Of a DNA stretch of 64,000 nucleotides, positions 1-8,781 are shown one piece after another; the first letter of the stretch is position 1, and every line of letters begins with the position of its first letter. The stretch comes from CAYSZB01 sp964435475 (lineage in GTDB: Bacteria; Chloroflexota; Anaerolineae; Anaerolineales; Anaerolineaceae): the NCBI GenBank assembly GCA_964435475.1, contig CAYSZB010000004.1, positions 1 to 64,000 of the forward strand. Direction: 5' to 3'. The translations under genes were made by a program, and so were the position numbers. Below the pieces are notes generated by a model. It ran no database searches. It was not told the origin of the DNA and saw only the letters and a list, made by a program, of their open reading frames with translations.

Positions 1-387
1 GCCAAAGACCATACAGCCAACGGCAACCCCGGGATGATCAACCCGGCAGTGGCAACCTGGATGGGGTTGTGCCTGACCTGGCTGGAAAAGCATTTCGGGC
101 TTTTCCCATTGGACAATGATCTTAAGGATATGCCGGAAGTTTCTACTGCCCAGGAATACAGCATTGATGTGCCATTGAAGGTGTGTTGGACGAATCCGCA
201 AGCCAAACAGGTCATCCTGGCTGCCATTCCCGGGCTGGAGAACAGCCCTGACCTGCATATAGCGCTTTCCCTCTCTTTGCGGGGGATCAATCTGTATGCA
301 AAAACTTTGAATCAAGACCAACTGACTGAAATTGACAGGACATTAAAAGAAATCCCATTTGATGGAATTTTGTCATTGGAGACATGA
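1..387 (+). CDS. C-terminal part of an unidentified protein
   Basis: The reading frame is open from base 1 to a stop at 385-387, so the gene begins left of the window; the ATG at 34 is only an internal methionine. About 128 residues are visible. I do not recognise a catalytic family. The His in the first few residues (AKDHTANGNPG) could be the last catalytic residue of an alpha/beta hydrolase, but this is a guess. The last 65 residues, from TNPQAKQV onward, form a predicted helical tail that resembles the tails of the GH2 enzyme at 5343 and the GH78 enzyme at 14122. This ties the protein to the carbohydrate enzymes that follow it. It ends 35 bp before the first GH2 gene and is probably in the same transcription unit. 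Confidence 0.6.
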   Translation, partial: AKDHTANGNPGMINPAVATWMGLCLTWLEKHFGLFPLDNDLKDMPEVSTAQEYSIDVPLKVCWTNPQAKQVILAAIPGLENSPDLHIALSLSLRGINLYAKTLNQDQLTEIDRTLKEIPFDGILSLET

Positions 388-422
388 ACTTTCTGGATGG
401 CAGAGCATAACTGAAAGAGTAA

Positions 423-2831
423 ATGAAGATGGAAAAACAAAACTTTAACCTGGATTGGGAATACACCGAAGCGAGCGGTGTGTATGCGATGCAGAGGGCT
501 GAGTGGGAGCCTGTCAACCTGCCGCATGACCTGGCGATCAGCAAACCGCGAAGCGCTGGAAATCCTACAGCCAAGGATGGCGGGTTTGCCTGGAGCGGCA
601 TGGTTACTTACCGCAAAAAATTCCAGGTTCCACTTGATTGGCAGGGAAAAAGCATCCAGCTGGAATTTGAAGGCGTTTATATGAACGCGGAAGTTTCTAT
701 CAATCGTCAATTGATTGCCCTGCATCCCTATGGTTACACCAGCTTTATTGTCGATCTCACCCCACACCTGAAATTTGGGCAGGAAAACACACTTGTTGTA
801 GTGGTGAACAACAGCGCGCAGCCCAATTCCCGCTGGTATTCAGGAACAGGGATCTACCGCCATGTTTGGCTGCGTATAGGTGCAGATGTTCATGTTCAAC
901 CCTGGGGAGTCTTTGTTCGAACCCCACAGGTTTCTTCCGGATCCTCGACAATCGATGTGCAAACAGAAATTAACAGCACCCGGGAAGGTGTGATATTGCG
1001 ATCAGCCGTCATCGATGGCGATGGTCGAGTTGTTGCCAGGGCGGAAGATACTGTTTCCAGCACCAGACTAACCCAGACAATGCAGGTGGATGATGCCAGG
1101 TTGTGGTCTATCGAAGACCCTTACTTGTATAAACTGCTCAGTGAGGTGCTGATCAATGGGGTGGTGGTGGACAGAGAAATAACTTCCTTCGGCATTCGTT
1201 CCATTGCGGTAGACGCCAAGGATGGATTCCGATTAAACGGCATGCCGATTAAACTCAGGGGAGGTTGCATCCACCACGATCACGGTCTACTGGGCGCGGC
1301 CAGCTTTGACCGGGCAGAGGAACGCAAGGTCGAGTTATTGAAAGCCAGCGGGTTCAATGCCATCCGCTGTGCCCATAACCCGCCTGCACCGGCACTACTG
1401 GATGCCTGTGACCGGTTGGGCATGCTGGTGATCGATGAAAGTTTTGACTGCTGGCGGACCGGCAAGACGGCCAATGATTATCACCTTTATTTCGAAGACT
1501 GGTGGCAGCGTGATACAGAAGCCATGCTCAAACGCGATCGCAATCATCCTTCAGTGATCATTTGGTCGATCGGCAATGAAGTGCCTGAACGTACAGGGAT
1601 ATCGGATGGCTATGCCTGGGCACACCGGCTAGCGGATTTTGTCCGAGCTATGGACCCCACCCGGCCTGTGACCTCATCGATCTGTTTCATGTTTGAGGAT
1701 TTTATTGCCGAGCCTGAGACAATGGCCAAGTTTTACGCGGTCACTGACGCCCAGGATTTTATGGCATTAAAGAGCCAGGTTCCTGACTCGATTGAGAAGG
1801 ATGTATTGGGCAATAGGACAGCTGAATTTTGTGAATCCCTGGATGTGGTTGGCTATAACTATCTTTATCCACGATACGAATGGGATCATCAGCGATTTCC
1901 CAGGCGCGTCATTGTGGGAACCGAAACCTACCCCCGGCATGCCTACGATACATGGCAGGCAACTCAACACCTGCAATATGTGATTGGTGACTTTGTGTGG
2001 ACCGCTATCGATTACATCGGTGAGTCTGGGCTGGGAAGGGTTAATATCGATGACCCACGCCCTGTCTATTACCCGGTAAGTTGGCCGTATCACCTGGCTT
2101 TCTGTGGTGACATTGATATCTGTGGTTTCAAGCGTCCCCAATCCGCATATCGTGATCTACTTTGGGGGGTTCGTACGGCTCCGTTCATTGCTGTATCGGA
2201 TCCTCAACTGTGGGGTAAGAAGATCGAATTCAGTGAATGGGGCTGGGCACCAGTGGTCGATAGCTGGAGTTTTCCCGGGCAGGAGGGCAGACCCACCCGG
2301 GTGGATGTGTATGCCACTGATGACGAGGTGGAACTGCTGATCAATGGGGTCTCGGTTGGGCGAAAACCGGGTGGGGCGGCTGTCAGGAACAAGGCTTCTT
2401 TTGAAGTGACCTACCAGCAGGGCATTATTGAAGCAGTGGGTTACCAGGATCGGAAAAAGGTCAGCCGCACCAGTCTGCAGTCGGTGAACCAGCCAGCGGG
2501 GCTTAAGCTTACTGCGGATCGACCTGCCATTCAAAGTGTCTATGGCGACCTTTCCTATGTCACCATCGAAGTTGTTGATTCGCAGGGTAACCTGGTGCAG
2601 TATGCTGACCCTGAAATTACTCTTGAGGTGACTGGAGCAGGGAAACTGCTAGCCATCGGTTCAGCCAATCCACAGTCTGAAGACTTGTATACTGGAACAT
2701 CGCGCAGAGCCTGGCAGGGGCGCATGATGGCAGTGATCTGCAGCACAGGATCACCAGGTGAGATCATGCTGAAGGCTTATGCAGATGGACTTGCCCCAGG
2801 GATGATCAAGTTAACTGCAAACCAGATGTAA
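423..2831 (+). CDS. GH2 family beta-galactosidase/beta-glucuronidase-like glycosidase
   Basis: A retaining glycoside hydrolase of family 2, 802 residues, expected to remove terminal beta-linked sugars (galactose most likely) from oligosaccharides. The order is a jelly-roll sugar-binding domain (about 1-170), an immunoglobulin-like domain (about 175-270), a TIM barrel (about 275-560) and C-terminal beta domains of the DUF4982 and bacterial Ig-like kind (about 600-800). The acid/base is Glu386 in IIWSIGNEVPE and the nucleophile is Glu501 in VIVGTETYPRH. No signal peptide is present, so it should be cytoplasmic. An in-frame ATG at 429 is an alternative start. It is followed 28 bp later by a GH3 gene with its own GGAGA-type ribosome site. 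The substrate cannot be told from sequence alone. Confidence 0.9.
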   Translation: MKMEKQNFNLDWEYTEASGVYAMQRAEWEPVNLPHDLAISKPRSAGNPTAKDGGFAWSGMVTYRKKFQVPLDWQGKSIQLEFEGVYMNAEVSINRQLIALHPYGYTSFIVDLTPHLKFGQENTLVVVVNNSAQPNSRWYSGTGIYRHVWLRIGADVHVQPWGVFVRTPQVSSGSSTIDVQTEINSTREGVILRSAVIDGDGRVVARAEDTVSSTRLTQTMQVDDARLWSIEDPYLYKLLSEVLINGVVVDREITSFGIRSIAVDAKDGFRLNGMPIKLRGGCIHHDHGLLGAASFDRAEERKVELLKASGFNAIRCAHNPPAPALLDACDRLGMLVIDESFDCWRTGKTANDYHLYFEDWWQRDTEAMLKRDRNHPSVIIWSIGNEVPERTGISDGYAWAHRLADFVRAMDPTRPVTSSICFMFEDFIAEPETMAKFYAVTDAQDFMALKSQVPDSIEKDVLGNRTAEFCESLDVVGYNYLYPRYEWDHQRFPRRVIVGTETYPRHAYDTWQATQHLQYVIGDFVWTAIDYIGESGLGRVNIDDPRPVYYPVSWPYHLAFCGDIDICGFKRPQSAYRDLLWGVRTAPFIAVSDPQLWGKKIEFSEWGWAPVVDSWSFPGQEGRPTRVDVYATDDEVELLINGVSVGRKPGGAAVRNKASFEVTYQQGIIEAVGYQDRKKVSRTSLQSVNQPAGLKLTADRPAIQSVYGDLSYVTIEVVDSQGNLVQYADPEITLEVTGAGKLLAIGSANPQSEDLYTGTSRRAWQGRMMAVICSTGSPGEIMLKAYADGLAPGMIKLTANQM

Positions 2832-2859
2832 TAAATAATTTGGAGAACGGAGAGTATAA

Positions 2860-5331
2860 ATGAAACAGATCATATTGGCAAAACCAGGCACGGAAATCTC
2901 CCAGCGGGAGAAAGATCACATGGCGCTTGCCCGGAGGGCCGCAGCTGAAGGGTTTGTCCTGCTGCGCAACGAGGGTGTGCTGCCGCTCAACACAAAAAAG
3001 ATCGCCCTGTACGGAGCGGGTGCGCGCAAGACGGTCAAAGGCGGAACGGGCAGCGGCAAGGTGCAGGAGAGGCACAGCGTGTCCATCGAGGAGGGGCTGA
3101 AAAAGGCCGGTTACCAGATCCTGACCAGTCCGTGGCTTGATCGCTTTGATGAACATTACCAGCAACTCTATACGGCATGGCGGCAGTCGCGTGAGGATGC
3201 GGTCAAGCATGTTCTGAATCCCATGAAGACACTCGTTATTGTGGGACAGGTTCCTTTCACCTATCCAGTAAGCATTCCTGTTGAAGACCAGGATGTTGTT
3301 GCGGAAACCGATACAGCGATCTTTGTGATCGCCCGCCAGGCAGGTGAGGGGAGCGACCGTTCAGCTGTTAAGGGCGATTGGTACCTGGCGGATGTAGAGT
3401 ATGAAGGTATCAAAAAGGTTTCCCAGAGTTACAAAAATGTTATTGTGGTGATCAATGCCGGCGGGATGCTGGACCTGTCTTTTGCCGATGAAATTCCCAA
3501 CATCAAAAGCCTGATCTACTATGTGCAGGGTGGTATGCAGGGTGGTAACGCCTTCGCTGACTTTGTCTCGGGCCAGGTGAATCCTTCAGGAAAGTTGAGT
3601 GCCACCTGGGCAATGAAATACGAGGATTATCCCAACTCAGCCACCTTCTCCCATAATAACGGGGATACAACACATGATAATTACACTGAGGGCATCTATG
3701 TGGGTTACCGCTATTTTGACAGCTTCAAGGTCAAACCGCGTTTTCCATTTGGCTTTGGTTTGTCATACACGTCATTTGATCTCCAGGCTGAAAAGGTGGC
3801 CGTTGAAGGAAGATCGATTAAATTGACAGTCAATGCAATTAACACCGGTTCCATGCCGGGAAGGGAAGTGGTGCAGGTTTACGTCAGTGCGCCATTTGCT
3901 GAAGGGAAAGAATATCAACGCCTGGTGGCTTTCCAAAAGACCGGGCTGATCTTTCCTGGAAGCAATCAACATATTGACCTCAGCTTTGACCTGACCTCCT
4001 GTGCATCCTATGATGAGAAAGGTGCCCGGTATCTCCTGGATAAGGGCGCATATGTAGTGCGGGTGGGTAATTCTTCCCGCCACACAACCGTCGCAGCCAC
4101 TCTTGACCTGGACGAGGATGTCAATACCGAAAAATGTGTCAACATTTGCCCCAAGAAGGGTGATTTTATAGATCTGGCCGCCCCGCAAAGAGACGAGGAA
4201 GACCTGGCTAGCTTTCTGCATTTGAAGGTCAACCCGTCGGATATTGAGGTCAAGGCCAATGATTATCATCAACTCCCAGTTCACTATGATAAGCGAGCTA
4301 AACAGATCGTGGATAAGCTCTCACTCAAGGAGCTGTGCAAACTGGTAGTGGGCGCCGGGGTGATGGGGAAACGCCTGGTAAATGTGCTGGGTGTGGCAGG
4401 CTCCACGACAAATGACCTTTATGAACGACATGGCATCCCAAATATTCCAGTTTCAGATGGTCCCGCCGGATTGAACGTGGCTGACAAGTTTATCCTGACT
4501 GCCAGGGGAAACCCTAAAGTGCTGAAAATTCCAGCTGAGTACAACTTTGGCTTCTTTGCAAGGAGTTTGAAACACATGGTCGGTAGTGAAAAAGACGGTG
4601 TCGTACATTGCATGTATGCGACCGCCTGGCCGGTGGGCACCCTGCTGGCACAGACCTGGGACCCTGACTTGATCACAGAGGTTGGCAGGGCAGTTGGCAT
4701 TGAGATGGAGGAGTTTGGGGTTACACTATGGCTTGCACCAGGCATGAACATCCACCGCAACCCGTTGTGTGGCAGGAATTTCGAGTATTTTTCAGAGGAT
4801 CCCCTGATCTCAGGTAAATTGGCTGCTGCCATTACGAGAGGTGTCCAATCGAGCGAAGGAAAAGGCACTACCATCAAGCACTTCTGCTGCAACAACCAGG
4901 AGGATAATCGCTCCTTCAGTTCCAGCAACCTTTCAGAACGTGCATTGCGGGAGATTTACCTGAAAGGCTTTGAGATCGCAGTTAAAGAATCGCAGCCCAT
5001 GGCGTTGATGTCGAGCTACAACCTGATCAATGGTGTTTATTCACCCAACTGTCATGACACGCTGACCAAGGTGCTGCGCCAGGAATGGGATTTCCAGGGG
5101 ATGGTGATGACGGATTGGTATTCATGTGGAAAGGGCAAGGGGGATGCAACGAAATGCCAGGGTGCTGGCAATGACCTGGTCATGCCAGGTAGCCGTCGTG
5201 AGTCAAAGGCGATTTGTAAAGCAGTCAAGGCAGGCAAAGTGTCGTTTGAGGATGTCAGGCTCAGTGCCTACCGCATCATGACCGTGATTTTGCGCAACAC
5301 AGCGTACCCTATGTGGGAAACACCACAATAA
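2860..5331 (+). CDS. GH3 family glycosidase with permuted domain order
   Basis: A family 3 glycoside hydrolase of 823 residues, probably a beta-glucosidase or beta-xylosidase-like exo-enzyme. The order is reversed compared with common GH3 enzymes. The alpha/beta sandwich (GH3_C; LLRNEGVLPL near residue 33) comes first, then the fibronectin-like domain (around FPFGFGLSYTSF), and the TIM barrel (GH3_N) comes last. The barrel carries VSDGPAGLN, the KHF substrate-binding motif and the nucleophile Asp752 in VMTDWYS. Such permuted GH3 enzymes are known from rumen bacteria such as Butyrivibrio and Ruminococcus. There is no signal peptide. The preferred start of the next gene follows the stop by 11 bp, so the two are probably co-transcribed. 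Confidence 0.92.
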   Translation: MKQIILAKPGTEISQREKDHMALARRAAAEGFVLLRNEGVLPLNTKKIALYGAGARKTVKGGTGSGKVQERHSVSIEEGLKKAGYQILTSPWLDRFDEHYQQLYTAWRQSREDAVKHVLNPMKTLVIVGQVPFTYPVSIPVEDQDVVAETDTAIFVIARQAGEGSDRSAVKGDWYLADVEYEGIKKVSQSYKNVIVVINAGGMLDLSFADEIPNIKSLIYYVQGGMQGGNAFADFVSGQVNPSGKLSATWAMKYEDYPNSATFSHNNGDTTHDNYTEGIYVGYRYFDSFKVKPRFPFGFGLSYTSFDLQAEKVAVEGRSIKLTVNAINTGSMPGREVVQVYVSAPFAEGKEYQRLVAFQKTGLIFPGSNQHIDLSFDLTSCASYDEKGARYLLDKGAYVVRVGNSSRHTTVAATLDLDEDVNTEKCVNICPKKGDFIDLAAPQRDEEDLASFLHLKVNPSDIEVKANDYHQLPVHYDKRAKQIVDKLSLKELCKLVVGAGVMGKRLVNVLGVAGSTTNDLYERHGIPNIPVSDGPAGLNVADKFILTARGNPKVLKIPAEYNFGFFARSLKHMVGSEKDGVVHCMYATAWPVGTLLAQTWDPDLITEVGRAVGIEMEEFGVTLWLAPGMNIHRNPLCGRNFEYFSEDPLISGKLAAAITRGVQSSEGKGTTIKHFCCNNQEDNRSFSSSNLSERALREIYLKGFEIAVKESQPMALMSSYNLINGVYSPNCHDTLTKVLRQEWDFQGMVMTDWYSCGKGKGDATKCQGAGNDLVMPGSRRESKAICKAVKAGKVSFEDVRLSAYRIMTVILRNTAYPMWETPQ

Positions 5332-5342
5332 GAAGGAAATTT

Positions 5343-7604
5343 ATGAGAGAAAAATTCAATTTCAATGCCGACTGGATCTTTATAAAGGAGGATATCTCCC
5401 TTAAGCAGGTGCAGGGTCATGCCGGTGAACCGGTCACCCTGCCGCACACCTGGAACGGCCGGGATGGCCAGGATGGCGGGGGAGACTATTACCGGGGGCG
5501 CTGCTGGTACAGGAAGGATTTTGAACTTTCCCGACCACAGGGTAAGGAGATTTACCTGGAATTCAATGCGGCGGCATCGATCGCTGATGTCTACCTCAAT
5601 GGTCAAAAAGTTGGTCATCATAAAGGCGGCTATTCAACCTTCCGGGTAAACATCACTCGCCAGGTTCGCTATGATACCAGCAACCACCTGGTGGTGGCTG
5701 TGGATAACGGGGTCAACGATTTCTGCTATCCGCAGCTGGCAGATTTTACCTTTTACGGTGGCATGTACCGCGATGTCATCCTTATCCTGGTCGACAGAAC
5801 CCATTTTGACCTGGACTACATGGGCGGCTGTGGCGTTGCAGTGACCCCGATTGTGGACCATGGGCAGGCTGACGTCACCGTTGACACCTATCTCACCGAT
5901 CCACAACCCGGGCAGTCGATTCGGGTGCAGCTTTTGGACGGTGAAGGCAGGGTTGTTACTAAAGAAGGCAAGCCGGTCAAAGATAATCACTTTGATTTTG
6001 AGATCATTGATCCCCACCTGTGGAACGGGCTGGATGATCCCTACCTGTACCTGGCAAAGGCGCAGATCGTCAACCTGGATGGTGAGGTCCTGGACGAAGT
6101 GCAGGTGAAATTTGGCATCCGCTCTTTTTATTTTGACAATGAAAAAGGATTCTACCTCAACGGCAGGAGTTACCCGCTGCGCGGGGTCAGCCGGCACCAG
6201 GATCGACCGGGAATCGGCAGTGCCATCAGCAGGGCAGATCACCTTGAGGATATTGAGCTGATCAAGGAGATGGGTGCCAATTCCATCCGACTGGCGCATT
6301 ACCAGCACGACCAGTACTTCTACGACCTGTGTGATGCCTATGGCATGGTGGTATGGGCAGAAATCCCGTTCATCTCAAAAATGTTGGAGAATGGCAATGA
6401 AAACGCCATCTCACAAATTAAAGAACTGGTCATCCAGAACTACAACCATCCTTCGATCGTCTGCTGGGGCTTATCCAATGAGACGACTCTATATGGGGTA
6501 ACGGACGAATTGCTGGCAATCCACCGGGAATTAAATGAACTGGTACATACCCTGGATAAATCGCGACCGACGGTCATGGCGCACATTTCGATGCTTGAGA
6601 TCGACAGCCCTTTGGTGGGTTTGACGGATCTCTGTGCTTACAACCACTATTTTGGCTGGTACGGCGGCACGGTAGATATGAACGGACCCTGGTTTGACCA
6701 TTTTCATAAAGAGCGACCGGATGTGGCGGTGGGTTTCTCGGAGTATGGCTGCGAAGCAGTGCTCAAATGGCATACATCGGACCCCAGGCAGGGTGATTAC
6801 AGCGAGGAATACCAGGCACACTACCATGAAAAGGTGCTCGAAGCCATCATGGCCAGGCCTTTCATCTGGGGCAGCTACTGCTGGAACATGTTCGACTTTG
6901 GTTCGGATATCCGCAATGAAGGTGGGGTGCCCGGTGAGAACCATAAGGGATTGGTAACCTTTGACCGCAAGGTCAGGAAGGACAGCTTCTATATCCATAA
7001 AGCCCATTTCTCGAAAGAACCCTTTATCCACATCACTGGCAAACGCTACGTGGAACGCTGCGAAGAGATCACCCTGGTCAAGGTCTATTCGAACCAGGAA
7101 CAGGTGAGCCTGGCTGTCAATGGAGAATTCTTCGCTGAAAAACAAGGCTCAAAAGTCTTTGAATTCTCAGTACCGCTCAAAAAAGGTGTCAACCAGGTAG
7201 AAGCCCGATGTGGAGAGTTGATCGACAGGAGCATCATCAAGCGGGTCGATCAACCCAATCCTGACTATGTATTCAATAACGGTACCAGTACTGTGGCGAA
7301 CTGGTTCGACAGGGAAGGCAAAAAAGTCGAGTTCCGCTTCCCGGATGGTTATTTTTCGATCAGAGACAAGATCGGCGACCTGATGCAGAATCCACAGGCT
7401 GCCGCACTGGTTGGGCAGGTGATGCAGGGCATGGCGTCTGGTGACAGTGCCATGGGCAGCCAGTTTAAAACCAGTGATGCCATGCTAAAAATGGCGATGG
7501 CTTTCACCATTGAACGCATTGCCCTGATGCTGGGAGATAAAATTCCAAGGGAAATGCTATATGCGCTAAATGAGAAACTCAATAAGATCAGGAAGGAAGC
7601 CTAA
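5343..7604 (+). CDS. GH2 family beta-galactosidase-like glycosidase with helical tail
   Basis: A second family 2 glycosidase, 753 residues. The ATG at 5343 is chosen because an AGAAGG ribosome site lies just upstream; the in-frame ATG at 5313 would overlap the GH3 gene. A jelly-roll domain is followed by an Ig-like domain and the TIM barrel. The acid/base is Glu380 in CWGLSNETTLYG and the nucleophile is Glu467 in VGFSEYGCE. After a short beta domain, the last 70 or so residues (from NPQAAALV) form a methionine-rich helical tail that is not part of the GH2 fold and resembles tails of other enzymes in this window. No secretion signal is seen. It is only about 750 residues long and has no beta-galactosidase small-chain domain. 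Confidence 0.9.
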   Translation: MREKFNFNADWIFIKEDISLKQVQGHAGEPVTLPHTWNGRDGQDGGGDYYRGRCWYRKDFELSRPQGKEIYLEFNAAASIADVYLNGQKVGHHKGGYSTFRVNITRQVRYDTSNHLVVAVDNGVNDFCYPQLADFTFYGGMYRDVILILVDRTHFDLDYMGGCGVAVTPIVDHGQADVTVDTYLTDPQPGQSIRVQLLDGEGRVVTKEGKPVKDNHFDFEIIDPHLWNGLDDPYLYLAKAQIVNLDGEVLDEVQVKFGIRSFYFDNEKGFYLNGRSYPLRGVSRHQDRPGIGSAISRADHLEDIELIKEMGANSIRLAHYQHDQYFYDLCDAYGMVVWAEIPFISKMLENGNENAISQIKELVIQNYNHPSIVCWGLSNETTLYGVTDELLAIHRELNELVHTLDKSRPTVMAHISMLEIDSPLVGLTDLCAYNHYFGWYGGTVDMNGPWFDHFHKERPDVAVGFSEYGCEAVLKWHTSDPRQGDYSEEYQAHYHEKVLEAIMARPFIWGSYCWNMFDFGSDIRNEGGVPGENHKGLVTFDRKVRKDSFYIHKAHFSKEPFIHITGKRYVERCEEITLVKVYSNQEQVSLAVNGEFFAEKQGSKVFEFSVPLKKGVNQVEARCGELIDRSIIKRVDQPNPDYVFNNGTSTVANWFDREGKKVEFRFPDGYFSIRDKIGDLMQNPQAAALVGQVMQGMASGDSAMGSQFKTSDAMLKMAMAFTIERIALMLGDKIPREMLYALNEKLNKIRKEA

Positions 7605-7653
7605 TTGCTCAATTCTCTATTAGGCTTGTGATGGATATGCTTAGGAGAAATGG

Positions 7654-8742
7654 ATGGCTTATACAAGTATAAGACCCGGACAGGTCTGGTTGGATAGCAA
7701 TGGGAAACGCATTCAAGCCCACGGCGGAAGCGTATTTTATAAGGATGGGCTTTATTACTGGTATGGTGAGAACAAGGAGCACACCAGGCCTTTGCACACT
7801 GTCTGGCACTGGGGTGTGCGCTGTTACACATCCAGGGACCTCTACAACTGGGAGGATAAAGGCCTGATCATCCCACCACAGCCAGGCGACTTGCAATCAC
7901 CGCTCCACCCGACCTACTGCATGGACAGGCCGCATATCCTCTACTGTGAGAAGACCAGGAAATATGTCGCCTGGCTGAAGATCATGGCTGGATTAACAAA
8001 CCAGTTCATGAGCGTGATGCAGGCGGATGACTTTTTTGGGCCTTATGAATTTGTCCGGCGGGTTTACAAGCCGCTCAAGATGGACACCGGTGATTTTGAC
8101 CTGGTCAAAGACCAGGAAAGTGGCAAGGCTTATTTCATTTTTGACCGTCCCCACTTTGAGATCGTCACTGCCACATTGACCGATGATTACACCGGGGTGA
8201 CAGGCGAGTATTCCGAGCATTACAAAGGCCTGACCCCTCCTTTCAGCCGTGAAGCACCGGCCTGCTTTAGCAGCAACGGAAAGCATTACCTCATTACATC
8301 CGGTACCAGCGGTTACTTCCCAAATCCCAGCAAGGTGGCTGTATTTGACGCATTCCACGGCGAATATCGAGACTTGGGTGATCCCCATATCGGGGATGAC
8401 AGCCATACCTCCTTCTACTCCCAGATCTCCTGTGTGTTCAAGGTGCCAGGGACTGATCTGTTCATTGCCTGTGCTGACCGCTGGAAACCCGGCAGGTTCA
8501 ATGCCTGGATGACGCAGCAGGTATTAAAAGGGATATCAAAAGCAATGCAAAATGAAAGAAATTCTAGGCATATGGGACCTGACGAGTCACCCAAGGCGGC
8601 AATTCCACTTTCGGGAAAGGTGAAACTGTATTTTAATAACACCAGGATTGCTGACTATGTCTGGCTGCCCATCACTTGGGAGGGTGAAAAACCGGTCATC
8701 CGCTGGAAAGATGAATGGCGGATTGAAGATCATGTTAATTGA
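7654..8742 (+). CDS. GH43-like five-bladed propeller glycosidase
   Basis: A 362-residue protein that looks like a family 43 glycoside hydrolase of the galactanase-like subfamilies. The N-terminus has IRPGQVWLDSNGKRI, then AHGGSVFYKDGLYYWYGENK, a typical first propeller blade. Later blades show YCMDRPHILYCEKTRKYVAW and the DTGDFDLVKD stretch. Enzymes of this group trim galactan or arabinogalactan side chains, which fits the GH2 neighbours, but the exact linkage is unknown. There is no signal peptide. The start at 7654 follows a TTAGGAGAAA ribosome site; the ATG at 7650 is in another frame. It sits 49 bp after the GH2 gene in the same direction. Confidence 0.8.
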   Translation: MAYTSIRPGQVWLDSNGKRIQAHGGSVFYKDGLYYWYGENKEHTRPLHTVWHWGVRCYTSRDLYNWEDKGLIIPPQPGDLQSPLHPTYCMDRPHILYCEKTRKYVAWLKIMAGLTNQFMSVMQADDFFGPYEFVRRVYKPLKMDTGDFDLVKDQESGKAYFIFDRPHFEIVTATLTDDYTGVTGEYSEHYKGLTPPFSREAPACFSSNGKHYLITSGTSGYFPNPSKVAVFDAFHGEYRDLGDPHIGDDSHTSFYSQISCVFKVPGTDLFIACADRWKPGRFNAWMTQQVLKGISKAMQNERNSRHMGPDESPKAAIPLSGKVKLYFNNTRIADYVWLPITWEGEKPVIRWKDEWRIEDHVN

Positions 8743-8781
8743 GCTGTACCCAGATGTTGAGAAGAAAGGAAGGTATTGATT

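Noticed and set aside
5313..5343. Start of the second GH2 at 5313, overlapping the GH3 gene
   Set aside because: The ATG at 5343 has a good AGAAGG site and matches the usual N-terminus of the family; the extra ten residues show no conservation pattern.
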